A stretch of DNA of 64,000 nt, taken from Erythroxylum novogranatense. Lineage: Eukaryota > Streptophyta > Magnoliopsida > Malpighiales > Erythroxylaceae. The notes under the pieces are model-generated. The model saw only the letters and a program-made list of their open reading frames with translations, had not been told where the DNA came from and did not search any database. Positions 11,810 through 23,458 of this stretch are shown here, piece by piece. Where the stretch lies: contig CM057232.1 in NCBI GenBank assembly GCA_029891385.1, positions 68,325,824 to 68,389,823 of the forward strand, in the 5' to 3' direction. A program made the position numbers and the translations under genes. Every line of letters starts with the position of its first letter. The stretch's first letter is position 1.

Positions 11810-13315
11810 TCTAACGTTAACCTAAAGGGAGGTGAATTGGATGTTTATAAAATTGAACAATTTTTAAACAAATATATTCAATTAACAATAATCAACAAAA
11901 ATAAGGAAATTCCTTAATATAAATTAATCAAATAATTTAAAAATAATTTAAGGAAGATAGGGAGGAGAGGATTCAAACTAATTTATAGTGATTCAGTAAA
12001 CAACCCTTGCCTTTGTCCACTCCCATGACTCTTCTTAAAATTTTAGTATAATTCTTCTTTCAAGGTGAAGAATAACCATTGTACAATCTTTTTAGTAAAA
12101 TGGAAACCTTCTTATAATCTTCTTTTAAGTTGAAGAGGAACCTCAATCTTAGTTGCTTCACCCTATTATACAATACTATATTTCCCTAAACAAATGTTAC
12201 AACTCAAAGTACCTCATTTTGTCACTTGATAACTCCAAAAATAACTAACTCACAAAAGTATGATACAATCGAATAAGAGTAAACTTATCGTACTTGAAGA
12301 AGAAACCTTAATGTTGACAAAGGAAGCTATGGATCGTTAGAAGTCCATCATGCCATCAAAGCAAGGATTTTATTTTTTTTTGGCGATTTTGCAGTAAAGT
12401 TCCCTGGGAGTTGCTCAAAATTGAACCCACACATTGATATTCTCTACCTCAACTATTACCAACAGACTCAACAAGATTGAAAAACTCTTTTAAATATGTG
12501 TATACAACACTAAAACCTTCTTCATACTAATACCAATAAGAAAACATCTATTTATGGTATTTGGGACCAAAAAATAGTTGTTGAAGTCAAGAACTAGCCA
12601 TTACAATGGCTAAATTTGGTATATTGCTTGACTAGTATAACATACTGGTCGAACAATATTCATTTACAATACTAGATTCAGTAGTCATTGGACACTATAC
12701 TAGTCAACCACTATGGTAGATCGATTGACCAATACATCATCCAATTTTATAGCAAACTCTTAAGACTTCAAATTTAACAACTTTATCCTATATGGGTGTA
12801 CCACTAACTCTTATAGATTGATCATTCATCCTGAAAACATGATTTTAACAACTTCAAATGCTCAAAGAAAATTTGTTTATTTCAAATATGATTAAAACAC
12901 TTTCCAAAATATTCCCAAAATATTAATTTAAAGATTAAGAGGCTTTTATAATAAAATCAAAAGCTTCAATGCCTCTTGATGAATTTAATGACTTATGCAA
13001 TGGAGTAAGATGAAATGATTATGTATGGCGAGCCTTTTGGATTATCATATTAACAAAGTGAGCTTATAAGTAAACATATAAAATGTAAAATTACCTTGAT
13101 GAGTCTTAATTTTCTTTTGTTCTTGTTGATCATTTCATTGGTTGCAAACTTCAACTTTTCTTTATCAACTTCAGACACTGTCTTCTTAGTTTTATGGCTT
13201 CATTTTATTCTAACAATTCTTCTCACTAAAATAATAAAAAAATTAGTATTAATTTTGTTTAGTTATCATCAAAACACTAATTGTAACCTCCCTTGATTCA
13301 ACATAAAGATTGATT
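11810..13315 (-). repeat. Degenerate SIRE-type copia LTR remnant
   Basis: The organisation matches the SIRE-like LTR at 18536-19585 in the same orientation: a CTAAAGGGAGGTGAATTGG start (compare CTAGAAGGGGGGGTTGAATAG), then TTTATAGTGATTCAGT followed by a CCTTGCC..TCCACTCCC block, later a cluster of ACTAGT/ACTGGTC-type words (12620-12740), and an end resembling TCATCAAAACA..TTGTAACC. No pol is attached. It is much more diverged than the other SIRE-like LTR, so probably older. Edges are approximate; the frame at 13096-13296 lies inside and is not a gene. Confidence 0.5.
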
Positions 13316-14798
13316 CTAAAACATGTCTTATGCAATGTTAAAGATGAATTTGTCAATCAATTAAACATTATTAAATATGGCTTCAAACTATTAATTAGAT
13401 GCCCCTATAATCAACTTGTTACTTACTAGATGACATCTAAGAAAGCTATCCTTTTCATGCTCAGTCTACTTTATTTGGAAAGAAAGATACGCTAAACTAT
13501 TCAAGCAGATATATGCATGGATTACTCTCATGATGATAAGAAAGGCTATGTTTGGTATAGAAGGCTGATGAAAATGTCTTTTCTAGTGTGCCCAGAGCCT
13601 CAATTTCTTTGGAGTTCGTGCATTGAGTTGTTGCCTTACTAGCTGATCCTTATTGCTTCAAAAATTCCTTTTGTATTAATGTCTATGTTGTGTGTTTAAT
13701 CCTTAGTTGTACTGACTGGCATTAACTTGAACGGAAATTTTCTTTAATGAATTCTTCTTTCCTAATTAGAAGAAAAGAAGATTAAGAAATTATATAACTT
13801 GTTTTATGATTGTCTTAATATAAATGAAAAGGAAAAATAGAAAAGAGTATGAAAGCTTTAAAAGCTAGAAAAGGAAAAATTATCTCATGATGAATCAAAA
13901 CATTCCATAAAATAGAACTTTTTCTTAGAAAAGATTTATATTTGACATACTTTGATGTATAATTGAGTTTTCAGTAAGGTTGATATTTGAAAAACAATAA
14001 GAATGTCCCTTTCTAAAATTGTATTCTTACACGACAAAAGCTAAAACCTGTTTGTTTTAATTTATATTTTTAGGTTTTAGTTTTTGTTTATAAATTTAGT
14101 AAAAAACATGTTTGTTTAAGTTTTTGATTTCTGTTTTTGATTTAGTTTCTTAGAGTTTACAAAATTTGTGAAAGCCACAAAACTGGTTTTATTATTTTCT
14201 GTCTGTTTGTTTTATAATCTAATTTACTATTAATTAAATATATATTATTTAATTAGTAATAAGAATAATGAATAATTTAATTAATATTATATATTTAATA
14301 ATTATTAATAAAATTATGGATAACTTAATTTAATATAATAATTTATTTAATTTTGAAATTAAACTAAATTAAATTAATAATTATTAGTAAATATAATTAA
14401 ATTTATAATATCTTCAAAATATATAAATTTCAAATGAAATTTGATTTAATAATGAAATATATTTAAAATAAATATTAATTTATCAATAAATTTGATATTT
14501 AAATGGTTTATTTTAATAAAGTAAAATAATTTTATTGATACTTTATTAATAAATATTATATAAGATATGAAAATAAAATTAATTAATTAAAATAATATAT
14601 CTTTAAAATTTACCTAATATATAATTATAATCAGTAATAAAAATATAATTATAATGACATTAACATCCAAACATGCATTTGTTTTTATTTAAAAGAAAAC
14701 ATAAACTAAAACAAAAATTAAAAATTAAACATTAAAAATTATAACAGAAAAATAGGAGTGAAGCCATTAAGTTAAACATTATTTGAATTATCTTTGCA
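13316..14798. other. Unassigned spacer with a very AT-rich core
   Basis: No gene or element recognised. About 14210-14660 is extremely AT-rich low-complexity sequence (runs of TTAATTAAT-type words). It lies just beyond the 3' end of the cysteine-rich protein gene, which is transcribed toward it. Such a stretch could act as a matrix-attachment-like or insertion-prone spacer, but nothing in it proves a function. Confidence 0.45.
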
Positions 14799-14810
14799 TA
14801 TCTTGTACTA

Positions 14811-14816
14811 TTTATT
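14811..14816 (-). terminator. Candidate polyadenylation signal AATAAA
   Basis: TTTATT on the plus strand reads AATAAA on the minus strand, about 83 bases past the stop codon of the cysteine-rich protein gene. Plant signals are loose, so this is suggestive only. Confidence 0.45.
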
Positions 14817-14898
14817 GATATGTAAAGGTATTTTAGACAGTATTGATCTTGATGATCATAAAGGTCACTGAAACAATAATCATATAATTGGATCTTTC

Positions 14899-15249
14899 TC
14901 AGTGCAGTGTTTTGGCATGCTTTCTTCTTGGATAGTTGTTATCGAATGGATCGATAAAATCCATCTTCCTCTGATATTTGTTATTAGGCACATGATTGAC
15001 AGCATGATTTCCATCATCCTTAGCCAACTTTTGACATAATGGTCTGCATTGGAGATCGCAAAGTACAGGCGTCGAACTGGGTCCTGCGGCCATGCACTGA
15101 TCATGGCATTGCTTTAGACAAACATCATCTACTTTAGGTGTGAATATGCATGCCAAACATGGCCACCAAGCTTCGCCAGCCTCCACTGTCAAAAATATGG
15201 CAAGCATGATAATCCAAATTTTTTGGTTAAGCTTGCTTTTTGCTGCCAT
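14899..15249 (-). CDS. Small secreted cysteine-rich protein (Ole e 6-like / thionin-like cysteine pattern)
   Basis: A 116-residue intact frame. Residues 1-27 form a signal peptide (basic start, hydrophobic core IWIIMLAIFLTV, likely cleavage after GEA-27), so the product should enter the secretory pathway. Eight cysteines follow at 31, 34, 44, 48, 52, 64, 68 and 72; the last six are spaced Cx3Cx3C-x11-Cx3Cx3C, the arrangement seen in the pollen protein Ole e 6 and related thionin-like peptides, which fold as disulfide-tied helical hairpins. The C-terminal 40 residues are polar, rich in Asn, Lys and Arg and lack cysteine. The ATG at 15249 has purine at -3 and G at +4; a TATA box lies about 90 bases upstream and AATAAA 83 bases downstream. 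It is the only intact, motif-bearing frame outside transposons. Function is unknown; defence or reproductive signalling are possibilities from family knowledge. An upstream or downstream intron cannot be excluded. Confidence 0.72.
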   Translation of the reverse strand: MAAKSKLNQKIWIIMLAIFLTVEAGEAWWPCLACIFTPKVDDVCLKQCHDQCMAAGPSSTPVLCDLQCRPLCQKLAKDDGNHAVNHVPNNKYQRKMDFIDPFDNNYPRRKHAKTLH

Positions 15250-15334
15250 CTCGTACTAGTTTGGTGTCTGGGGAGGATAGGCGAAGACTTGAATATTCAG
15301 AATGTGGCAGGAAGCATAATACAAGAGGGATGGT

Positions 15335-15342
15335 CTTTTATA
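15335..15342 (-). promoter_or_regulatory. Candidate TATA box for the cysteine-rich protein gene
   Basis: The minus strand reads ACATATAAAAGACC here, giving TATAAAAG about 86-93 bases before the ATG, with a pyrimidine-rich, start-free leader between. This is a normal distance for a short plant 5' UTR. Confidence 0.55.
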
Positions 15343-15694
15343 TGTTTATTTAGTAGATTTTTGTTAGAGGTTGTGCATTTTTTACCGACGGTTTCGGGCA
15401 AGATGTGAATTCCAAACGTACAATAGCTATAATTTCTCCCGTCAGACATTTCTTCCTTGATTTTCTGTTAAGTTGGCTACATTTAGAAGCACTACCTTAC
15501 TAATATAGCAGAATCAGTTTCAAACTAAACAAACCTAACATCGACGACTTTTAAAGAAGAAACTTAATTGATAATCTGATCCCTGAACTTATCTGTCCCT
15601 CTTTATCTTCACAATTAAATATTAATATTCTTAAACAAAACATTACAGTCTTTGATTGGAACTAATATCAGCAGTTTAGTGACAAAATCAAAAT
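15343..15694. other. Upstream flank of the cysteine-rich protein gene
   Basis: About 350 bases of mixed composition ending at an OTA LTR scrap. Proximal promoter elements may lie here, but none stands out by eye. Confidence 0.35.
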
Positions 15695-16030
15695 TGACCT
15701 TTAAACTTTTGGTATGTTTTATAGGTGTAGATTATAGTATGTTTTATAGGTGTTTGAGTGTGTTTTTAGGTGTTTTCTTAGATGAAAATAATGTGTTTAG
15801 GACTTAAAATAGCATTTTTATTAGTGATTTCATGTGTGAAAAACTTGATCTTAATTTTTTGTTTCAAAGGGTGTTTGATGTGTTTGTGAGCAATAGAAAA
15901 AGAAAATTGAAGAAAAGAAGAAGAATGTGAAGCATGAACGTGGTAGCTCCCAAGATTGTGGCAGGTGAGGCAGAGAGCAAATTCCAACCTTTCTAACGCG
16001 TGAGTTTTTCATACTTTTGATGTTTCAAGC
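15695..16030 (+). repeat. OTA-type LTR fragment, plus orientation
   Basis: Compared with the minus-strand reading of 10300-10566, this segment shares GTGTTTTTAGGTGTTTTCTTAG, a following TTAGTG..TTTCATG region, a GAAGAAAAGAAGAAGAA tract, and a CATACTTTTGATG end. It is a truncated LTR 5' portion of a related family, opposite in orientation to the element at 800-10566. It lies about 450 bases upstream of the host gene start. The open frame at 15778-15987 (-) lies inside it. Confidence 0.55.
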
Positions 16031-16647
16031 AAAGTTGCAAATGTTATACTAGACTTGGTACCGGATTAAGTTCTTGTATGGTACTGTATCGATGTCGGTC
16101 AATCTGAGAGTGCAATTTCGGATAATTTTTTAAATTTATGAAATATTCTCTAAAATTTTTAAAATTTACAAAATAGTCAATTAGTATATTGTACAGTTGT
16201 ACTGTATACTTTACAAATTCTTATTTACAACAACTCTTTTCTAAAATCATAATAATAAATAATAATAACAATTAATATGAAATAATAATAATTTTAAATA
16301 TTTTACATATAAATAATAACCACAATTAATGTAAAAGGGCAATCATCATCATACAAACATAAAATTAAAAATAATAGAAAGTTTTAAAATATTATAATAA
16401 TACAATTTCATCATTTTAATAAATAATAATTATATCAAAACATCCAATAAAACTATAAATATCCTAAACAATTTACAAAAAGAGTTTATGACGAAGAAAC
16501 AATCAAATAGAAATTAAACCTGAAAAAAACATTTACAGTTACATTACATATATAGAATTTAACATAAGCATCAAATATAAGTAAAATTAAAAGAAGAGGA
16601 AAAACAACAACCTGGAATAAAATTCAATCGTCAACGGGAGGATAGTG
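16031..16647. other. Unassigned AT-rich spacer
   Basis: No element or gene recognised. It includes TAATAATAAT-rich low-complexity sequence (16245-16445) and ends at the terminus of the copia-A LTR. Confidence 0.4.
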
Positions 16648-18535
16648 TGTTGGATCAAAAGCATAAGCATGCTATATTTGGATGAAACGGTAGACTTCAA
16701 AACCTTTTAGAAATCAAAATTCCAACGGAAGCAATATAACCAAAACAGTATGCCAAGCCATATATGATACGATGTAAGGATAATAATTTACATAATAACA
16801 AGATAGAAATTCATTTACCGACTCATTCGCTACAACTTTAACTCCTCGTTGTGATATCCTATCCTCAGCAATGTATCCACTCCAAGGTGATGTATCCTCT
16901 TCTCATTATTGTATTCTCGACCAATCCGATCTATCACTTGTTCTCCTTAGATAACTAGGTTAACAAGATCCTTTAGTAGAAAATGAGAAGAAATACTTAA
17001 AGAGATTTTTCCTTAGTAGAATGAAGCCAAAGATGAGACATCTCTCATATAGTTTTCGACTAGCACATGCAAGTTAGAGGAGAGAGATAAAAATTCAACA
17101 ACACCTTGTCTTTCTTCTCTCAATTTTGGTTACTGTCTCAAAGGAAGAAGTGAAGTGCAACCAATGCATCACCTCCTTCCTTAATCAATTATAAAGAAGC
17201 CAATAAATGACACTCTTCTTATTTTTTTTAAGATGGCTATATGAAAAGAGCAACAACCTAAAAATTACATCTCATTTTCCATTTTTGGTGATGAAAGAAG
17301 GAAGACGGTCCATCAAATGCACCTCTTTCTTCTTTAATCCAATGAATACTAATAGGTTACATTCTATCATTAAAAGACCATCACTAAACTATTTAATAAT
17401 AAGATCATTACTTCATTTAATGAAGATAAAATATGTTAAAAACCATCTTAAATATAGCAAGCCAATGTTAAATGTGCAACTGCACATTTTGCCCATTAAA
17501 ATTGAAAATCCGCTTCCTTTTATCTTTAATAACATTGTTTTAATTTCATTAATTTAATTAATCAAATTAAACCAAAGTCTAGCCCATTTCTAAATGTTCA
17601 TATGGGGTTCTAATTAACAATTAATTAAAGTAAGCCCAACATTCAATCATAGGCTTTAAAACCTCTATTTGTATTTCTTACTTTGCTTGATAACCTTCCT
17701 AGAAGCTAAATGGAGAATCTAATTGGACTTATATAATTCAAGCTCTAGTAAACTCAGAATTTATTTAAGCTCGCTAGAATTAATTCCATCTTATTAACTA
17801 AATTTCATTCTACTAGAGACAATTAGTTGAACTCTTGAATTATTTAATATTATGAGAACATATGTTTCAAATAAGATGTCTAATTGCAAACTCTAATATG
17901 AACCATATTATAGCCATCCACAAAATAAAGGGTAAAATTATCGTTTTGCCCTTATGTTGGTTTTTCCTTCTAAATCTCCTGTTTTATTCTATATGGTGAT
18001 TAACACACAAGATCTTATCTTGGTGTTAATACTTGATGGGTAGCTAGTCTATCAAACTACTGGTGCCAATTTAATCACCAATTTCTGTATAGAAGTGATG
18101 ATATCACTATAAAAAACATATAGAAGTGATGATATCACTATAAACTCTTTATTGGAATAAATGTTCCCTGATACATGTTTCAGTTAATAATTTTGACATA
18201 CAGACACTGGATTGATACTCTGTAAAAATCCATTCTGATCATATCAAGAATTATAATGAAACACATATGAGTTCACCACTCATCAAGATTGTGGTTCATA
18301 ATAAAAGAATATTAAGGTGTATGTTTTAAGATTACTGTAACAACCCACTTTATTCTTCAAAAACATACTTGATTCTATATTCATTTAATAATGCCATTAT
18401 CGATAGTCAACTACTATCATGATATGAAACTCATCAATCCCTTAAAGTAAACTCTTTTACTTACACAAAGATAAATCGCAACACTATAGTTTAAACCATA
18501 ATCAAGCGACTAATTTGATTATTCAACTGTGAATC
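16648..18535 (-). repeat. Diverged copia-A LTR, cut by the SIRE-like element
   Basis: Starts TGTTGGATC, the complement of the copia-A LTR end, and follows the other minus-strand copy at 56791-58872 block by block (GATGGTCCATCTAATG-like, GGTTATCAAGC-like and GATGGGTAGCTAGTCTATCAAAC segments) up to CAACTGTGAATC, where homology stops at the terminus of the SIRE-like LTR. The final 240 or so bases expected are missing from both sides of the nest. A 34-base segment containing TAGAAGTGATGATATCACTA is duplicated in tandem near 18086-18145. More diverged than the other copies. Confidence 0.8.
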
Positions 18536-19585
18536 TGTAAGTGATCTAGAAGGGGGGGTTGAATAGATCTTTAAACTTTTTCATAAAGTTCTACAAAAAA
18601 TCAGAAGTTAATTCACACAAAACAATTTAAACAAATTTAAAAGCAAAGAGTAGGGAAGAAGAGCAAACACTGTTTTTATAGAGGTTCAGTGCTAAGACCT
18701 ACGTCCTCTACCTAAGCTCCCACTTAGGATTTAGCAAATCACTTTACTGAACACTTTTTAGTTCAGTGTGAACTTTTACAACACCTCTTGATTTTCAGCT
18801 TAAGCTACCTTTACAATTGATTTGTCTTCCGACACAAATCCTACCTCACAAGTGATTTTTCTCTAATCACTCAACTCACAATAACAATGATAGAAAATTG
18901 AAAATAATAACTCTCAATACAGATGAATGGAATTAAGACCAAGTTAAGAGTGGAATGAGAGCAAATTGAGAACAATAATAGTATGTTTTGATTTTTGGAC
19001 TTCACCCATCGATCCCTTGATGTTCTGCCTATTTATTTGCAGGCTTCAGATAAATATAGCCGTTGTGGATCTCCTTCTAGCCGTTGCTTGATTTCTCATA
19101 GCCGTTAATGATCCGGATGAATTTTGTTTTGCTCTACCTGATAGTCGACTAATCGTGCTGTTATAGTCGACTAGTATTAACATTTTTCACTGCAGGCTTC
19201 AACTTCGTTCTTCGATCAGTCGACTAGTGCCATGATAGTCGACTAGTGCAGCTATCTGACTGATTTGTAGTCGACTTGTAATATTTAAGTCGAGTTGTTT
19301 CAAGCCCCATCTGATGAATCTTAATTTATTAGTCGACTTATGATATGATAGTCGACTTGTGTTGACTCCAACGGATATATTTAATCAGATCTTCCCATAA
19401 TCTTCATGTTTAATTGTCTCTAGCATGTTGAAGATTATTTCCTTCTTGATTTCACCATGATTTATAATGCTGTCTTGATTTATTTCAATCCAAAACACCT
19501 GAAATGATTTCTTAACCAATTCTATACATTTTATTATTATCAAAACATAAAAGGATTTAATTTGTCAACCACCATTGGTCCAACA
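18536..19585 (-). repeat. 3' LTR of the SIRE-like element
   Basis: On the minus strand it begins TGTTGGACCAATGG at 19585, directly after a polypurine tract, and ends ...GATCACTTACA at 18536 (TG...CA ends). The 1,050-base LTR has the TTTATAGAGGTTCAGTGCTAAG..CTACG..CTCCCA block common in SIRE-type LTRs. It also contains a cluster of TAGTCGACTA-type palindromes between 19140 and 19370. Confidence 0.82.
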
Positions 19586-19600
19586 ATCTCCCCCTTTTGA
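19586..19600 (-). promoter_or_regulatory. Polypurine tract of the SIRE-like element
   Basis: The minus strand reads TCAAAAGGGGGAGAT immediately before the LTR start, the site that primes plus-strand DNA synthesis in LTR retrotransposons. Three more GGGGGAG tracts of the same kind lie within the next 260 bases (near 19690, 19797 and 19842). Confidence 0.8.
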
Positions 19601-20601
19601 TAATGACAAAACATTTAGAAATTGTTTAAGAAATGAAAACAAAGAGACATTGATCAAGGTTTTATGCCTTGTCTTTTTGGTTAGATTGTCTCCCCCTTAA
19701 TCATATAAATCATTGAATTTAATAACCTTGTAAGATCAATTTTATACAAGTAATTTGAAATCAAGATAGACTCAAATCAAAGACAATTTAACATACTCCC
19801 CCTTAATCAAGTAACTAAATAATATCCAATTTCCAATTTTACTCCCCCTTTTTGTCATAATCAAAACAATCAATATGAAGATGAAATAGAGCAAACACAA
19901 ATAGTCATCAATATAAAACACAAATATGAAGAGGAAAAATTATCACAATTACATTAGGTAGAAGAACAAACCATCAAACACCAATAGTCTTAAGTAACAC
20001 TCAAATACAAATAGGAAGAGCTTCAAACAATAGAAAGAGCACAATATAAAATGTCGGTCTAGACGAAATGCAATAAACATCAAGATGAGGAATCATCATG
20101 TTGACAACCGAGCTTATCAAAAAATTTCTTAATACTCTTCCCTAAGCGTATAAGCATGCTTTGTTGTTAATCAACCCGATCGTTTAATTCTTCCAATTGG
20201 GGAAAAAGTGAGGTTTTAAAGAGGACTTAGAAGACTTATAGTTGACTAGTAGGGTATTAGTCGACTGATAAAATCAAGATTGGGGGTTGTCTGACATAAA
20301 ACTAGTCGACTGGTCACATATAATTAGTCGATTGGTTTTGAAAAATAGATGAATTAGTCAACTAGTCGAAGACTATTAGTCGACTATAAATGTAATATAT
20401 GCAACAGGCAATAGAATAACTTGAGTAATTCCTCAACTTTATTCGACTTAAACTCTAATTAGTCGACTGGTATGATGCTAAACTCCAAATAAATCACATT
20501 TTAGCCAAAGTGTAGATCATGATGATGTATTCTCATATGGAATTGCATATTTGCCTAATATTTGAACATTTTGTTGTGCAAATGTATGCATAAAAATTCA
20601 A
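19601..20601 (-). other. Untranslated tail between pol stop and 3' LTR (SIRE-like)
   Basis: About 1 kb with no reading frame. In some SIRE elements this interval holds an envelope-like ORF; none is visible here. It carries extra polypurine tracts (above) and several AGTCGACT-type words at 20240-20470, echoing those of the LTR. Confidence 0.6.
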
Positions 20602-21604
20602 TCAACCAATAGAATTCAAATCACGCATACCAAGCCTCAATTTTATGTTCACAAACAAATCTTCCTTGAGGTGTTTAGTAAATATATCAGCTAATTGTTC
20701 ACTGGTAGAAACATGCTTTAAACAAATGTCACCTTTCAAGCAATGATCACGTATAAAATGATGTTTAATTTCTATATGCTTTGTTCTACTATATAAAATT
20801 AGATTTTTACTCAAACAAATTGCACTAGTATTATCACAATAAACTGGAATATTTTTAACAACAATACCATAATCAAGCAATTGATGTTTGATCCAAAGAA
20901 CTTAGGCACATGCACTTCTAGCTACTACATATTCAGATTCAATAGTGGAAATAGCTACACTAACTTGCTTTTTACTAGCCCACGAGATCAAAGATGATCT
21001 TAAGAAATGACATAAGCCACTAGTGCTTTTTCTATCTACCCTACAACCACCATGATCAACATCACTATAAGCATACAAATCAAAAGATTCACAACTGGTA
21101 TACCATAAACCATGATTAATAGTTCTACTCAGATATCTAAAAATTCTTTTGGAAGCACTCAAATGAGAAATTTTGGGACAAGATTGAAATCTAACACAAA
21201 GACATGTAGCAAACATAATATCTGGTCTAGAAGCAGTTAAATATAAAAGAGAGTTGATCATACCTCTATAAAGTTTTTGATCAACATCTTCTTTATGTTC
21301 AGATTTTTCTACGACCAAATTTGTTGCCATTGGTGTTGCTGCTACTTTGCATCCTTCCATTTTGAACTTCTTAAGAAACTCTTTGGTATATTTTGATTGG
21401 TGAATGAAGATGCCATTTTTGTCTTACTTAATTTGCAACCCAAGAAAGAACTTGAGTTCTCCCATCATGGTCATTTCAAATTCGCTTTGCATGAGATCAC
21501 TAAATTCTTTGCACAAAAATTCATTAGTAGCACCAAAAACAATATCATCAACATATATTTGACAAATTAGCATATCTTGATCAACATGTCTAATAAACAA
21601 AGTA
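20602..21604 (-). pseudogene. SIRE-like RT C-terminus and RNase H
   Basis: Two long minus-strand frames (21360-20902 and 20880-20602) cover the connection and RNase H domains, with a stop and small shift between them at about 20900. Visible landmarks are RGMINSLLYLTASRPDIMFA, YSDVDHGG (RNase H Asp), CRVDRKSTSG, STIESEYV (RNase H Glu), YCDNTSAI (Asp) and the C-terminal HVSTSEQLADIFTKHL. Upstream, at about 21540-21580, the RT active-site block YVDDIVFG is readable just before the inserted solo LTR. A stop codon lies at about 21427. The enzyme copied element RNA to DNA and degraded the template; this copy is dead. Confidence 0.85.
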
Positions 21605-22694
21605 TTATCTGTAACATCCCGTTACCGATGTGATGGGTATATCAGTAATTTGGATCAGGTCCTGATTGAGTACAGGCAAATGTTGCATTGTACATGCATT
21701 ATAGTTTCTATAGATATCGATAAATAATTGTTGATTTCATAAGCATATGAATGTATATACATGTATGACAATTTCTCGATTAAATCGTGTAAAGTGGAAA
21801 TTTGGTTATAATTGTACAGATCAGGTTTTGAATATAGAATTAGAGTGAAATTGAAATTTGAGTATGGGAATGGGTATTTATTAATTTTGTGAAATTATAG
21901 AATTTTTTCCGGAATTTTTAGAGTATTGGTTCCGCATCAAAAATTGGCTTAGAGGCGATTAATTGGATTCGTGTCCGTGATTGATTGACAATTGGTATGA
22001 AACAATTGGAGGTGTGATTTCTAGAATTATGGTTGCAAACCATTGCGAAATGGGAGAAAATAGAATAAGAATTGGATTGTTAGACCTAAGATTTGGGCAT
22101 GTGGCATAAGAGTTGCCAAACATGCCCTTAGCTTTAAAATCTTTTATATATATATACCCTTACCTTTGAGTTTGCCTCCTTCGACCGATTCCCTTTTGGT
22201 TTTAAAAAAAAATCTCATTTTTTTCTTCTCTTCTCCTTCGCGATTCATCGTTCTTGATGGTTGTTTCAATTTTCTTCCTTTGAATTGCTCCAATCATCGT
22301 TGTTAACCTAGCTAAATCGGATTTGAGAAAGATGATGAATATTGGAGGAGAAATGAAGGATTGCCGTCGATGTGTTTAGGCTTGATCGTTGAAGTGTTTT
22401 AGTGATTTTTAAGAGGTTGAAAGCTTGAATCAAGTAAGTTTCTGCTCCTTTATGCCTTAAGTCGTTTAATTTGATCATTGAATTGAGTATGAAATTGTGT
22501 AGAAATTGATAAGTTTCGAATGTTAGGGTTTTTGAGAATTTCATTGATTTTGATTTGGGTATTTGATGAATAACGATTAAATGATGGATTTGAGGTTAGA
22601 AATAAGTTGGGTTTAATGTTTAAAATTATTGAGAGTGTTTGGAATGGATTTGGGTAAATTTATATCAGAAGATCAGAAGAATTTCTGGGTTTCG

Positions 22695-22990
22695 GATGCA
22701 TTTCTGGGATCACACGCCGCGGCGAGCGATGAACACGCCGCGGTGAGCCACCCCATCGTGCACGTCACGAGGAAGAAATGGATTATACGCCGTGATGAGC
22801 TGAAATCATCACACTTGTGACAGTGAAGGTGTGCACCGCGCGAGGATTTAAATCTACGTCCGCGACGAGACCAAGGCGCACGTCGCGGCGAGCAGGCTTG
22901 GATTCACCGCAGGGAGAAACGAAGCGTGCGTCGCGGCGAAGGAAGAGGTCTCGCTGCGGCGAGCGACCATGCGCCGCGGCGAGGGACCTT
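22695..22990 (+). repeat. CpG-rich degenerate array of CGCCGCGGCGAGC words in solo LTR 1
   Basis: Seven variants of (C)GCCGCGGCGAGC occur in about 300 bases (for example near 22715, 22733, 22880, 22926, 22951 and 22972). This is a sharp GC- and CpG-rich island in an otherwise AT-rich LTR, 1.1-1.4 kb from its start. Spacing is irregular, so it is not a simple tandem repeat. Two short open frames (22629-22820 and 22817-22999) arise from its composition and are not genes. Confidence 0.7.
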
Positions 22991-23458
22991 ATTTTCTGAA
23001 AATGAAATTTAAGTGTTTATGAGATGATTGTTACAAGTAATGAGTTTGAGGTTTTGATTTCAAATGAATTGGTTCCTTAGTGATTAATTGGAAATTAGAG
23101 ACTAAGAAATTTGAATTGATAAGATGGAAATTTGGAATTGAATTCGATGATTATCGGATATCGAATGGCAATGAATAGTGAACGTGATTTTAATTGGAAT
23201 GTGACTTTAGAGTATGGAAATTAGTAAATTGAATTATGGTATCTGGAATTGTTATAAATTAGAGTGAGAGTGATCAAATTGAGAAAATTCAGGAATGTCA
23301 TAACATGTATAGTACGTAATCTATTCGATACATATGCATGATTGATTATTGGAATTGGTATAATTGGTAATGTGAGATTATTTGACTGTTTTTAAAGGCA
23401 CCGCTGGAGCAATTCCACGGGTATGCTGGGACTTCCAGGCTGTAGCTCGGAAGTGCAG

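Noticed and set aside
14210..14660. Very AT-rich stretch as a possible replication origin or scaffold-attachment region
   Set aside because: Composition alone is not evidence; no motif array or conservation can be shown from the window.
22629..22999. Two short plus-strand frames with Arg/Ala-rich composition
   Set aside because: They coincide with the CpG-rich array of solo LTR 1; composition explains the lack of stops.
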